A stretch of DNA of 64,000 nt, taken from assembly GCA_030789695.1 (NCBI GenBank), contig CM061136.1:134676448-134740447 (forward strand). The letters run 5' to 3'. Position 1 is the first letter of the stretch. Each line of letters starts with the position of its first letter. Position numbers and translations under genes: made by a program. This DNA is from Scilla litardierei (lineage: Eukaryota; Streptophyta; Magnoliopsida; Asparagales; Asparagaceae). The notes below the pieces were generated by a model. That model saw only the letters and a list, made by a program, of their open reading frames with translations, was not told the origin of the DNA and did no database searches. Positions 21,480-32,389 of the stretch are shown piece by piece.

Positions 21480-22785
21480 CTGGTCATCGGCTCAGCAATA
21501 CGAGAAAAGTCCTTAATGAATCGCCGATAGTAACCAGCAAGTCCAAGGAAACTCCGAATCTCAGACGCAGACGACGGAACAGGCCACTCTCTGATGGCCC
21601 TAATCTTCTCGGGATCCACTGAAATACCATCTCCAGTCACCACATGCCCGAGAAAAGCAACTCTATCCAGCCAAAACTCGCACTTCGAAAACTTAGCATA
21701 CAAACGATGCTTCCTCAAGATCTCCAATACCGTCCTCAAGTGCGAGGCATGCTCTTCCTCCGACTTTGAATAGATCAGAATGTCGTCAATAAAGATAACA
21801 ACAAACTTATCCAAAAATTCATAGAAAATCAGGTTCATCAGATTCATGAAAAATGCGGGCGCGTTAGTTATGCCGAAAGGCATAACCACAAACTCATAGT
21901 GTCCATACTTCGTCCTGAACGCTGTCTTCGGAACATCATCCTTCTTCACCTTCAACTGATGGTAACCACTCCTCAAATCCAATTTAGAAAACACCCTCGA
22001 ACCTCCAAGCTGATCAAAAATATCATCGATGCGAGTCAACGGGTATTTATTCTTAATGGTCACCGCATTCAACCCCCGATAGTCCACGCACATGCGACGC
22101 GAACCATCCTTCTTCTTCACCAGCAACACCGGTGCTCCCCACGAGGACACACTAGGATTGATATAACCCTTCTGCAAAAGCTCATCCAACTGCTTCCGCA
22201 ACTCTTCCAATTCTGCAGGTGCCATACGATACGGCGCCTTCGAAATCGGCTGCGCACCTGGAATAAGATCGATAGAAAATTCGAAAGCTCGATCAGGTGG
22301 CAAACCAGACATCTCCTCGGGGAAGACGTCGCCAAAATCACGCACCACAGCTGGCCACTCCAACTCCATCCGCATAGCCACAACCTCCACCGGCATGGCC
22401 CGAAATCTGACAGGACCAAGCGAGCTGCTACCACGACTGAACTCAAATACTGGATGTCCGGGAATCTCGAACACCACCTTCTTCCTTCGACAGTCGATCG
22501 TAGCATAGAAGCTCGCAAGCCAGTCCATCCCAAGAACTTCATCATAGTTGATGATGTCGTGGACAATGAAATCAGCGAAAAGCTCATGTCCACAGACCAC
22601 CAACGGGCAAGAATTACAACCACGATGCACCGAGACCACGCCATTCCCAGTAACGATATTCCAACTCTTGGGAAGAGGGGACATCGACAAGGAATGCCTC
22701 TCCACGAAGCTCCGAGAAACAATGCACATCGATGCTCCAGAGTCAAAGAGGACTCGTGCAGGAAACGTGCACACCAAAACCACAC
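21480..22785 (-). pseudogene. Protease and reverse transcriptase (Tekay-like)
   Basis: Open from 22858 but real from about 22785. The protease core is [12 protein letters not shown], followed by [18 protein letters not shown] follows: [45 protein letters not shown], and catalytic [10 protein letters not shown] (the YxDD box with Phe-Ile). [18 protein letters not shown] ends the RT connection. The Leu-Asp of the first motif and the double Asp are present, so the RT core itself looks intact. A one-base loss at about 21478 then throws the frame. The family reads this as part of one Gag-Pol polyprotein. Confidence 0.9.
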
Positions 22786-22899
22786 CTAACAAGCAATTAA
22801 CAATCAAGCCATAGTCTAGCAAACAATCATGTTCAAGCAAACAACACAATCTAATCAATCAAAACCAACTAGGAAAGTAACAGCCAGATTGAGGATTAC
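22786..22899 (-). other. Intron-like segment between gag and protease (Tekay-like)
   Basis: A 114-nt stretch on the minus strand begins GTAATCCTC and ends TTGTTAG. It contains the in-frame stop that closes gag (about 22859). Removing it joins gag to protease in the same frame across a glycine codon, with protease-type flanking sequence on the far side. Unspliced RNA would make Gag alone; spliced RNA would make Gag-Pol. Confidence 0.5.
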
Positions 22900-23957
22900 C
22901 TGCGATAACCTCATCCACAGCCTCGCTCTCCACAGCGGTCATCAGAAAAGCCTGCCTCCTCGGCGGAACAACCTGCTGAAAAACATGCCTCTGTGGAACA
23001 AGAGCTGCTCCACATCCAGCAGGAACAGACGCTCGCTGCTGCAACGGCTGTGCTGCAACAGGTGCCCTCCGCAGCTGGTTCGCATGCCGACAATCCTTCG
23101 CGGCATGGGAAGCATCACCACAAACCAGACACTGGCCCAAAAACTTTCGACACTGATCCTTGATGTGGCCAGGCTTGCCGCAGAAATGGCAAGTCTTCAG
23201 AATAGGCCCTCCTGGCCTCTTAAACTGAGCTGGCTGATTAGGCTTGAAACCAGGCCTAACCACCGCTCTGGCCTGCTCCATAGGCCTCTTCCTAGCACCG
23301 GAAACATGCCCTCTCATCTGACTCAGGTTCAGCTCCTGCCTCCTGGCAGCGACCAAAACCTTCTGATAAGAGTCCAGATCGGAGGAAGACACAAAACTCT
23401 GGAGCTCCAAAGCAAGTCCCTGCAGGAACCTCTGAGCCCTCTCATCAGCATCCTGCACCATCTTCGGTACGAACCGGCTCAGCCTCGTGAACTCTTGATG
23501 GTACTGGTCCACCGTCAAGCTCCCTTGCTTCAGATCAATGAAGCGCTGCAGCATCTCCTTCTTCGCAGCCTTCGGAAAGAATTCCTCATCAAACCTGGAC
23601 TTAAAGGTAGCCCAAGCTATCGGCTCCACCAACATCTTCTCTTCCGCATCCCACCAATTCCGAGCATTATCCTTGAGTTGCCTCCTCGCCAAATCAACCC
23701 ATCCAGCCGGGGTGATCTTGGCCATCTTCAGATTATCCTCGATGTTCCGAATCCACTCATCGGTAGCCAGAGGACCCTCAGACCCATCAAAATATGCAGG
23801 ACCCAGCTCCCGAAATTGCTTCGCTCCCGGATCAGAGCGAGGGGCATCCGGAAGAGCCCGGGCAGCTCGAGCAAGTGGAGCATTCTGGACTTGCAGGAGC
23901 ACGCCCTGCTGCACTTGCATCATCTGGAGCATCATCCGCATCATCTCACCGTTGGTG
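22900..23957 (-). pseudogene. gag: Gag, main part (Tekay-like), split by copia
   Basis: Encodes a Met-rich N-terminal segment (MMRMMLQMM), the retrotransposon gag domain (ATDEWIRNIEDNLK, WATFKSRFDEEFFPK, GSLTVDQYHQEFTRLSRF), a basic linker and two zinc knuckles: CHFCGKPGHIKDQC (residues 252-265 of the local frame) and CLVCGDASHAAKDC. The frame is open across the whole region. The first 23 or so codons lie beyond the copia insertion at 36398-36466. Gag packages element RNA in cytoplasmic particles. Confidence 0.9.
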
Positions 23958-23962
23958 GGTTC

Positions 23963-25703
23963 TGTAATGCCCTACCAGCTACTGCACAAGTACTAGAGGG
24001 GGGGTGAATAGTACTTTAAAATAATAAGGCGTATAATTCCAAATTAAATTGCACACAACTACCAAATCAATTTGCGGAAGCTTAAATTGAATGACAACAA
24101 TGAAATTAACAATGCTAACAAACGAAGTTAATGGGTTCGGATCCACCCAAGTCTCCCCGACTTGTTCCCGGTGATCCTTCGTCCCAACCACCCGGATCCC
24201 CTCCGGATACTTGAGTTAGAAACCCTAACTCAAGATTTCCACTATGAATATCTTGTGAAAAACCTTCACAAGATCAAATCATACATGCAATGGCAAAGTG
24301 AATCCCACAACCCGGGATCACAAACTTCTCTCACAACCGAGAGAGCCAATAAGCAATATAAAGAGTTTATATGAAATAAAATACTCTTACCACAAAATCC
24401 TATACCTTGAGTTTTTCTTACCCAAAAGGTGGAATGAAGGATTTGAGGAAGATGAAGTCACCAAGCCCTAGCACCAAGGAAATGAGCAGCAATGGGTGCC
24501 TAGGGAAGAGTTGGAGACTTGGATCAAGCAATAGCTTGAAGAGCTCACCAAGAACAAGCTTCTCTCTAGATCTAGAAATGAGAGAGAATGGGTTTCTTGT
24601 GAGGAAGAGAGCTTTAGATTTGAGGGAGAATAGCTATCTCTTTAGAACTCAATGAATCTCTTAATGACAGCTCTCTTTAAGATAGAAATGACCTAGGTTC
24701 GTATTTATAGGAACCCAAAAACATAAGTTAGGTCAATCTCCAACGGAAAGAAATCTGTGAGAATTAGTCGGTCAAAGAACACTCACTGACCGACTAGTTC
24801 ATCAACTAGTCGGTCAGTCACAAAGCATGGACCGACTAAGAGCAGATCTGAGAAGAGATAGAATTTCAGACCTAGAAAACTAGTCGGTCCAAGAACACTG
24901 TCTGACCGACTAGTTTCACAACTAGTCGGTCATCCAATGAACGTAGACCGACTAAGAGGCAAAACAACATAGTCTGAAGGCAAGTTGACTTAGTCGGTCC
25001 AAGAACAAAAGTTGACCGACTAGATTGTCAACTAGTCGGTCATCAAACGTTCTAAGACCGACTAACGGTAAACAGTAGCTTAGGAGAAATTTGGCATGTA
25101 CAGTAAATCACAACTAGTCGGTCAAAGAAGCATCACTGACCGACTAGTTCACAAACTAGTCGGTCGGTGAGTCAACGTAGACCGACTAACTGTAAACAGT
25201 AAAGAACAAAGATTTAACTGACTGAAACTAGTCGGTCCAAGAACAGTGGCCGACCGACTAGATCACCATCTAGTCGGTCAGTACTTGTTCTTGTACCAAC
25301 TAACATGCACACCAAAGTCCGAATCGAAGCGCGACGCTTCGAGGAAGTTAGAGTGAACTTGTGCAAGAATCCTAGAGCTACGAAATGAGCGAAATGAAGA
25401 TAGAAACGTAAGATATACTCAAGGCTTAACATTCTATCAATCGAAACTAAAAGACTATAAATAAAACCTTAATAAACGGTCTTTGAGAGCTTCGATTGAA
25501 TCTTCATTACTTCAAAGCGTTGCAAGAGCTTCAACGAAGCTTTAGGCTTGAATACGAGCTTTTGGAAGTGTTGAGATGTCGCTTTGAATATTCTCGTGAA
25601 ATTGGCGACGATCTCCAATACTGCGCTCACAAATTGTTAGTTCATGAATTATTTATGTTTGCTCATCATCCAAAACCAAATCCGGGGAGTCCAATATTCA
25701 ACA
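23963..25703 (-). repeat. Copia 3' LTR
   Basis: Plus-strand ends TGTAATGCC...ATTCAACA. It contains five inverted-repeat blocks (24766-25305), a TATA box CTATAAATAC on the minus strand (24701-24710) and a G-tract near its left end. Two differences from the other LTR are visible: C/T in the CAATTTG[C/T]GG stretch and T/A in GATCCT[T/A]CG. Confidence 0.95.
24766..25305 (-). promoter_or_regulatory. Five inverted-repeat blocks in copia LTR
   Basis: Blocks start near 24766, 24882, 24990, 25113 and 25228, a period of roughly 108-123 bp. Each contains forward and reverse AGTCGGTC/GACCGACT in the order F-R-F-R and can form two hairpins with 8-10 bp stems. The TATA box lies about 55 bp downstream on the minus strand. 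ACCGAC, the core of plant DRE/CRT elements bound by DREB/CBF factors, occurs in each block. Confidence 0.65.
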
Positions 25704-25717
25704 TTCTCCCCCTTTTT
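25704..25717 (-). other. Polypurine tract of copia element
   Basis: AAAAAGGGGGAGAA on the minus strand abuts the 3' LTR start. Further AGGGGGAG tracts lie at about 25779-25789, 25908-25917 and 25989-26003. Confidence 0.85.
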
Positions 25718-26700
25718 GGTGATGACAAACCAACATAAATAATAATCAAAGATAATAATTCAAATGTAAAATACTTACTCCCCCTGCATTGATGACACGT
25801 TAATTCCAAAATGAATATAAATGAATTGCATCAAGCAGACGAGTAAGATAAACAAAGTGAATTGATTTTTGAAATATCGGATTTTGAAAAATCCTTATAT
25901 GTATCTTAACTCCCCCTGAATCTAACATATCAAACTAGATTCTTGGAAATTGAGTTAAATTTTCATTTGCGCTATTTATTATCATTATCTCTCCCCCTTT
26001 TGCATTATCCCAAAAAAATGGGGGGCATACAACGACAACAATTAGGAAACGTAAAATCCAACATCGGGAGTCGTAGACAAAGACAATGGACCAACTTGAC
26101 ACCAAGGGAAAAATGTGGAAATCAAAACAAGGTGTGTCAAATTTTCCATTATCAATAAAAATCAACGATAATCAAAATCATCAAAAATACCAAATGTTTA
26201 TTCATTTCTTGAATAAAGAAACATACTCTTCAATATTCAATATTCTTGGTTAAATTTGTGCATGGAAAACAATTCTATACAATTATAGAATTTAAATCTA
26301 TTTAACCAAGTTTTCATGCGTCGATTCAATATCACATTTCAAATATATTCATCAAATATTAAAATTTGCACGACGAATAAAAGATAAAGTGAACGATGAT
26401 GAACATATATATATATATAGACAACATGAGTACATCCAAAAAAAATATCACGTCGAATATATGAGATACATCATATCAAGCGCTACATATCATCAAAAAG
26501 AAATACATCATCATCATTATCGAAATCAATACTACTACAAAAAAAGTACATCATCATCAACATATCATAAAATCCAACACCGACAACCAGAAAGCACAAA
26601 AAAAAATACATCAAAGCATCTCTCAACCCCATCCTAACCCAAAACACTCTCACTAAGAAATATCATCCAAAACGTATATGGAGAGTCCTCGGAACAACGA
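25718..26700 (-). other. 3' noncoding region of copia element
   Basis: Very AT-rich, with short tandem TA and CATCAT tracts. Apart from the repeated AGGGGGAG tracts I see no conserved feature and no credible ORF. Confidence 0.7.
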
Positions 26701-28434
26701 TCACGAGGAGGAGGCTGGATCTGCAGCGTCCGTGGGTCCAGTCGACGGAGTGGACTCAGGATCTGCAGGGAGTAGAGGCGTCTCAACAGATGGAATCGTC
26801 GGGGCAGGAGTCGAGATCTCAGCAACAGGCTCAACAGCAGCATGAGTCTCGACAGAAGCAGCAGCAGCAGATACATGAGCAGGCTCGGAAACTGGGTCAG
26901 CAGCAGGCTCAGAAGGCTGAAGAGCTGCAGCAGATGGCTCTGGAACACCGGAAGAGGTGGCAACTCCAGGAGTAGAAGTGGAAGTACCAGCAGCAGCAGT
27001 ACCAGCAGAAGTGCCCTCGGGGGCACGAGTCGAAGCACGACAGAGCTCCTCAATGTCCTCCTCAGCCATCTCATCAAACTCCTCATCCTCAGACACGGAA
27101 GGAGGAAGCTCAACACCCATCTGACGAGCCATACGGCAGACTACCTCCTCGGTACGAGCCAAGCGGGACTTGTGACGACGAAGTATCCGTAGGACTTCAT
27201 CCAGGGTGGCAGAAGGAGCAGCAGAGGCACTGGCAGAGGCAGGGACAGACGCAGAAGGTGTCGTCCTCTGAACGTGACGAAGCGCCGCCAGAGATTTCTT
27301 GACGGCCGTCGCATTCAGGGGAGGACCAAGGGGACGCTCATCGTCACGAGGCAATGTGACACGAAAATGACGAAACACGAGGGTCAACATGCAAGGAAAT
27401 GGGATATGAGCCGATTTATTGGACTTTCGAATACACTTGAATGAGTCAATCTTATCGAGTATAATTCGAGCCCAATTAATCGAGCTCCCCATGAAGATCG
27501 CATAGATAAGCTTCAAAAATGGCTGGGATGGTAAAGATGAGGAGCCGTACTTGGGAAGCAAGCACGACTTCAGAATCAGATTTAGGACCCATGCATTTGG
27601 CTTGAAGGATTTAGATGGCATGCCAATCATGGCAGGAGGAATCTGATGGAAAATCTCTGAAAGGATGGTCTGATCAAGAGAAGAAATATCATCTACCGAG
27701 ATATCAGAAGGAAGAAGGCCAGACGAAGAGATACCCAAAATCTCTCCTAAGATTTCCGCAGTGAGGACTATAGGAGTCCCCAAAACGGTCGTCTCAACAG
27801 AGTGGGTCTCATCGTACTGACCCCGGATCCTATTCGCATAGAAAAGCTTCACTAATCTAGGGTAGGGGTGAGGATTCGCCTTCGGGTCATATCGAAGGTA
27901 ATCGAGAAGACCCGACGACGACAGAAGATCAGCTAACCCTATGAAGTCGCTAAACTGGACGAAATGCTCCAGAAGCAGCGGGCAATGTTCGATACGGTTA
28001 TACGCCGCGAGACACAAAGGGTCATCGCGACATAAGGAAATATCGACACCGCCCACCGGTAACGGACCCTTTCCCTTAGGCTTACGGGTAGACGTACGAG
28101 GGTGGGTGCTAGACTCGGGATGAATAGGAGGAGTGGGTTCCCTATGAGTCTCTGTCTCGGGGTTATACTCCGTATCGGAATCGGTAGGAGTATGGAACGA
28201 AGAAGGAGAGGCAAGAGATTTGGCCTTTGGCTTAGGTTTGGGCTTGGGTTTGGGTTGACCTCTAGGTTTAGCGGTTGTCGTCCTCTTCTTCTTGAGAGGA
28301 GGCGAAGACGACGAAGGATGGGTGGTCTTGGCTCTACGCTTCGGAGGGGTTGGGTGCTCGGGGTCCGAAGAGATTGGATCAACGGTCATCGGAGAGGGGC
28401 CAGAGGAAGTGATCGGAATGCGTGTTCTTGCCAT
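26701..28434 (-). CDS. Third ORF of copia element, plant-transposon-domain-like protein
   Basis: About 578 residues from the Met of MARTRIP (28434); an upstream in-frame Met exists at 28476, but the downstream one begins the Ser/Pro-rich basic N-terminus typical of such ORFs. Basic motifs (PPKRRAKT, LKKKRTT, a KPKPKP repeat) suggest nuclear entry or nucleic-acid binding. The central region (HFVQFSDFIGLADLL, YPRLVKLFYANRI, VLGTPIVLTAEILGEILGI) resembles the 'putative plant transposon protein' domain found in many retroelement accessory ORFs. A helical segment (TLDEVLRILRRHKSRLARTEEVV) and an Ala/Ser/Pro-rich tail follow. I see no clear signal peptide or transmembrane helix, so an envelope role is not supported. 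It sits after pol and behind its own palindrome blocks. Function unknown. Confidence 0.75.
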   Translation of the reverse strand: MARTRIPITSSGPSPMTVDPISSDPEHPTPPKRRAKTTHPSSSSPPLKKKRTTTAKPRGQPKPKPKPKPKAKSLASPSSFHTPTDSDTEYNPETETHREPTPPIHPESSTHPRTSTRKPKGKGPLPVGGVDISLCRDDPLCLAAYNRIEHCPLLLEHFVQFSDFIGLADLLSSSGLLDYLRYDPKANPHPYPRLVKLFYANRIRGQYDETHSVETTVLGTPIVLTAEILGEILGISSSGLLPSDISVDDISSLDQTILSEIFHQIPPAMIGMPSKSFKPNAWVLNLILKSCLLPKYGSSSLPSQPFLKLIYAIFMGSSINWARIILDKIDSFKCIRKSNKSAHIPFPCMLTLVFRHFRVTLPRDDERPLGPPLNATAVKKSLAALRHVQRTTPSASVPASASASAAPSATLDEVLRILRRHKSRLARTEEVVCRMARQMGVELPPSVSEDEEFDEMAEEDIEELCRASTRAPEGTSAGTAAAGTSTSTPGVATSSGVPEPSAAALQPSEPAADPVSEPAHVSAAAASVETHAAVEPVAEISTPAPTIPSVETPLLPADPESTPSTGPTDAADPASSS

Positions 28435-28737
28435 AGTCGAAGCAAGACACGAGATCAAATCAACGAATCCTAGCACAACCCTAGGAAATCCGAAACCCTA
28501 GAGGAAGAGATTTAGAACCCTAGGCAGAGAAACCTAACCCTAAACTGAAAAAGGAACCCTAGATAGGAGAGGGAGGAGGGAGGTTTACCCTAGGAGGAAG
28601 AACGACGGCCGGCGACGGCGGAGATGATCGGAATGAGGCCGGAAATCGATCGGAAGTGGAAGGGTCGGGGTTTTGAGCTGGAGGAGAAAGAGGGTTTCGA
28701 TCGACTAGAATGAGAAAGAATCGACTAAAATCATTTT
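28435..28737 (-). other. Leader of third ORF (copia)
   Basis: About 300 bp between the inverted-repeat blocks and the third ORF's start. On the minus strand it is rich in CT and ends in AAACCCTAG-type repeats near the start codon. I see no canonical TATA box. It looks like an untranslated leader. Confidence 0.4.
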
Positions 28738-28975
28738 AAGTCGGTCGAGATCGCAATTTACCAAACAGTCCCTGGCACAACTAGTTGGTCACAGTTCAAG
28801 CACTGACCGACTAGATCATGATCTAGTCGGTCGGTCAATGAGCTTGAACCGACTAGTTGTAAACAGTGGCTGAAACCAAGATATACTGACAAGATTTAGT
28901 CGGTCTGCGTTCATGTACTGACCGACTAGATAACAATCTAGTCGGTCGGTCACTGAACATGAACCGACTAAAGAG
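28738..28975 (-). promoter_or_regulatory. Internal copy of the inverted-repeat blocks (copia)
   Basis: Two blocks with the same F-R-F-R pattern of AGTCGGTC/GACCGACT as the LTR arrays, one followed by GTAAACAGT. They lie after the pol stop (29214) and before the third ORF. Placement parallels the internal arrays of elements A and B ahead of their ORF2. Confidence 0.6.
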
Positions 28976-29213
28976 TCAAAAATTTGAAAATCAAGTTCTC
29001 TCCATAATATGCTTGGACGATAAATATCAAAACTCTCAATAAACATCCAAACTACCCCATTAATCATCGAAAAACAGAAATTTGACGATTACGCACAAAT
29101 CGAACGAAAAATCAAGATATCACATAAAATTCCCGAAAAGTCCAATAATTCTAGCATGAATGAGATATTGCCAAATATAATAGCATGCAAAATTATTGAA
29201 TGAAACATGAATC

Positions 29214-32200
29214 CTATATCTCGGATTCATCCATAATCCCCAATTCTCGACGCAACCGCACAAAGGAGTCCTCCTTTAGGGGTTTCGTGAAAATATCGGC
29301 GATTTGCTTTTGGGTTTCAACGTACACTAGAATGATGTCCTTTTTAGCAACATGATCATCTAAAAAGTGGTGTCGAACATCTATGTGTTTCGAACGGGAA
29401 TGATGTACCGGGTTCTTGGAAAGACATATTGCACTTTGGTTGTCAACCATGATAGGGCAAGTATCACAATTTATACCAAAGTCTTTAAGTGTGTGTCTCA
29501 TCCAAAGAACTTGAGCACACGCGGCACCGGCGGCAATATATTCCGCCTCGGTGGTTGAAAGTGATACGGAATTTTGCTTCTTGGAAAACCAAGAGACAAG
29601 AGAATTTCCTATAAAATGGCAAGTGCCACTAGTACTTTTCCTGTCGGATTTGCATCCCGCATAATCGGCATCACTATATGAGATTAACTCATATGTGCTA
29701 GATTTCGGATAAAGTAATCCAAAATCTAAAGTGTAACTTAGATAGCGAAAAATGCGCTTTACCGCTACTAAGTGAGATTCCTTAGGTTGAGACTGATAAC
29801 GAGCACATATACATACGGCAAACATAATATCGGGCCTACTTGCGGTAAGATAAAGCAAACTACCTATCATACCTCGATATAGACGAATGTCTACATCCTT
29901 ACCGCCCGTATCCTTGTCAAGATGCGTAGTCGTGCTCATTGGAGTCTTTTTCCCGGAGGCATTCTCCATTCCAAATCGCTTTAGCAACTCCACCGTGTAC
30001 TTCGTTTGGTGGATGAAGATTGCATCGTTCATTTGGCGAATTTGGAGACCTAAGAAATATTTGAGTTCGCCCATGTGGCTCATCTCAAATTGTTCCTTCA
30101 TCACATTAGAAAATTCTTCGCAAAGAGCGAAGTTAGTAGCACCGAAAATGATATCATCAACATAAATTTGAACTAATAAAATATCATTATTCGCATGCTT
30201 AATAAAAAGTGTTGAATCGGCTTCGCCCATTTTAAAATTCAAATCCAAAAGAAAATTCTTTAGGCGATCATACCAAGCTCGAGGAGCTTGTCTCAAACCA
30301 TAAAGAGCTTTCTTTAGTTTAAAAACGTGATTTGGAAATTTTTCATTTACGAAGCCCGGAGGTTGAGAAACGTAAACTTCCTCAACGACATCTCCGTTTA
30401 AAAAAGGACTTTTAACATCCATTTGAAATAATTTAAAATTCTTATGGCATGCAAAAGACAAAAGTAATCTAATTGATTCTAATCTAGCTACCGGAGCGAA
30501 AGATTCTTCGAAATCGATACCTTCCTCTTGACGATAGCCTTGAGCTACTAACCGAGCTTTGTTCCGGACGACGACTTGGTTTTCGTCGGTTTTGTTCTTG
30601 AAGATCCACTTTGTCCCTATGACGGTGTGGTTCTTCGATGGCAATGGAACAAGCTCCCAAACTTCATTTCTCTCGAATTGAATGAGCTCCTCCTCCATGG
30701 CTAAGATCCAAGCGCTATCTTCGCATGCTTCATTAATATTCTTTGGCTCTATCGAGGAGGCAAAGGCACAATGAGCGAAGTAGTTCACTTGCGATCTTGT
30801 CTTGACACTATCATGGATATTGCCAATGACTTGCTCATGAGGATGGTCACGAACGGTATGAAGCCGTTTGGGAATACCTTGATCACTAGGAACATTCTCA
30901 ATAACTTCGTTAGTTGGGTTAGTCTCAATAGAATCAATAGAATCATTAGACTTAGAATTATCAAATGAATCACATAAAACATCCATAGAATCATTATCAT
31001 TTGAAATTCTAGTTGGAACAAATCCTTCATTAAATGAGACATGAAGCGACTCCTCGATCGTTGAGGTTCGTTTGTTGAATATCCAGTAGGCTTTGCTACG
31101 CGAAGAATATCCAACAAAAATCCCCTCATCGGATCTCGGATCGAATTTGTCCAAACTACCATATGTGTTCTTAATAAAACATTTCGAACCAAAAACACGA
31201 AAATGTTTAACTTGAGGCAACCTACCAAACAACAATTCATAACAAGTTTGTTTAGTGCCGGGCCTCAAAAGTATTCTATTAAACACATAGCAAGCGGTGT
31301 GTACCGCTTCCGCCCAAAATTGATGGCCAAGTTGGCTATCATCAAGCATAGTGCGAGCACACTCCACTAGCGTCCTATTCTTTCTCTCAACTACACCATT
31401 TTGAGGAGGTGCACGAGGGAAGGAGAAGGTGTGAGTAATACCAACTTCATCACAAAATGTCTCAAAAGACTCATTCTCAAATTTACCTCCATGATCACTA
31501 CGAATAGTGACAATGGTGGTTCCTAAGAGATTTTGTACTTTCTTAACAAAAATTGTGAAGTTTTCAAAAGCTTCATTTTTATTACACAATGAAAATACCC
31601 AAGTAAATCTTGAATAGTCATCTACGATGACAAGTCCATACCTTGCATTTCCTAAGGAAGCTACTCTAGTTGGCCCAAATAAATCTAGATGTAATAGTTC
31701 TAGTGGCCGTTTAGTAGAGATGCTTTTCTTAGGTTTAAATGAAGATTTAGGAAGCTTGCCACGTTGACAACAATCACAAAAACTTTTCTTTTCAAAAACA
31801 AGCTTCGGAAAACCTTTAATAGAATTCAATTTTGAAAGCTTATATAGTGTTCCAAAGTTCACATGTCCAAAGCGTCGATGCCATAAGTGTTGTTCACTTG
31901 TGTTGGCAACGAGACATTGTTCATATGACTTAGGAAGATCCAAAATATAATTGTCTTTATGACGAGTTCCGGAAAATAATAATTTTTCATTATCCTTTCT
32001 TAAAATATGACACAATCCTTTCGCAAAGCTAACTTTGTAACCTTTGTCACAAAGTTGGCTTATTGAAATAAGATTATGATTTAAACCACTAACAAGATAA
32101 ACATCACTAATTAATGGTTTAGAAGGGTTACCGACTTTACCAACACCTACGATGGTTCCGCTCTCGTTGCCTCCAAATACGACGCGGTTTCCATTCGCAA

Positions 32201-32330
32201 TGGGAACCACTCCGGAGAGCAAACGAGCGTCACCCGTCATGTGTTTGGAACACCCGCTATCGAGTATCCAATTCCCTTTGGAGCTAAATTTAAATTTGTT
32301 GCTCCTTTTCTTTTTCTTTTCCTTGAGTAC
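29214..32330 (-). CDS. pol: Copia Pol polyprotein (protease, integrase, RT, RNase H)
   Basis: The frame is open from about 32330. The protease core [14 protein letters not shown] lies just upstream of the first Met (32240). Counting from that Met: HRRFGH...CDCC zinc region (121-158), integrase triad Asp186 (HLDLFGP), Asp249 (RSDHGG) and Glu285 ([10 protein letters not shown]), RT with [11 protein letters not shown] (561-571), [10 protein letters not shown] (607-616) and catalytic YVDD (693-696), and RNase H with YSDADYAGC and [20 protein letters not shown] has Pro where Ala is usual. All catalytic residues are present and no frame break is seen. The start was set by the protease motif; translation probably depends on fusion to Gag. 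Confidence 0.93.
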   Translation of the reverse strand, partial: VLKEKKKKRSNKFKFSSKGNWILDSGCSKHMTGDARLLSGVVPIANGNRVVFGGNESGTIVGVGKVGNPSKPLISDVYLVSGLNHNLISISQLCDKGYKVSFAKGLCHILRKDNEKLLFSGTRHKDNYILDLPKSYEQCLVANTSEQHLWHRRFGHVNFGTLYKLSKLNSIKGFPKLVFEKKSFCDCCQRGKLPKSSFKPKKSISTKRPLELLHLDLFGPTRVASLGNARYGLVIVDDYSRFTWVFSLCNKNEAFENFTIFVKKVQNLLGTTIVTIRSDHGGKFENESFETFCDEVGITHTFSFPRAPPQNGVVERKNRTLVECARTMLDDSQLGHQFWAEAVHTACYVFNRILLRPGTKQTCYELLFGRLPQVKHFRVFGSKCFIKNTYGSLDKFDPRSDEGIFVGYSSRSKAYWIFNKRTSTIEESLHVSFNEGFVPTRISNDNDSMDVLCDSFDNSKSNDSIDSIETNPTNEVIENVPSDQGIPKRLHTVRDHPHEQVIGNIHDSVKTRSQVNYFAHCAFASSIEPKNINEACEDSAWILAMEEELIQFERNEVWELVPLPSKNHTVIGTKWIFKNKTDENQVVVRNKARLVAQGYRQEEGIDFEESFAPVARLESIRLLLSFACHKNFKLFQMDVKSPFLNGDVVEEVYVSQPPGFVNEKFPNHVFKLKKALYGLRQAPRAWYDRLKNFLLDLNFKMGEADSTLFIKHANNDILLVQIYVDDIIFGATNFALCEEFSNVMKEQFEMSHMGELKYFLGLQIRQMNDAIFIHQTKYTVELLKRFGMENASGKKTPMSTTTHLDKDTGGKDVDIRLYRGMIGSLLYLTASRPDIMFAVCICARYQSQPKESHLVAVKRIFRYLSYTLDFGLLYPKSSTYELISYSDADYAGCKSDRKSTSGTCHFIGNSLVSWFSKKQNSVSLSTTEAEYIAAGAACAQVLWMRHTLKDFGINCDTCPIMVDNQSAICLSKNPVHHSRSKHIDVRHHFLDDHVAKKDIILVYVETQKQIADIFTKPLKEDSFVRLRRELGIMDESEI

Positions 32331-32389
32331 CTAAAGATAGACAATTTCATATCATGGTACCCAAGGTCATTGGGTCCAAGGGATTAGAC
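32331..32389 (-). other. Gag/pol junction with intron-like ends (copia)
   Basis: 59 nt on the minus strand start GTCTAATCC and end ATCTTTAG. They contain the gag stop (TAA at 32384-32386). Removing them would join gag and protease in frame, which reading straight through would not, because 59 is not a multiple of three. 59 nt is short for a plant intron, so programmed frameshifting or a different start is also possible. Confidence 0.35.

Noticed and set aside
26701..28476. Copia third ORF as an envelope protein
   Set aside because: I see no signal peptide, transmembrane helix or glycoprotein-like Cys pattern; basic nuclear-type motifs argue otherwise.
28490..28560. Telomere-like AAACCCTA repeats
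   Set aside because: Only a few scattered copies in an AT-rich leader, not a tandem telomeric tract.
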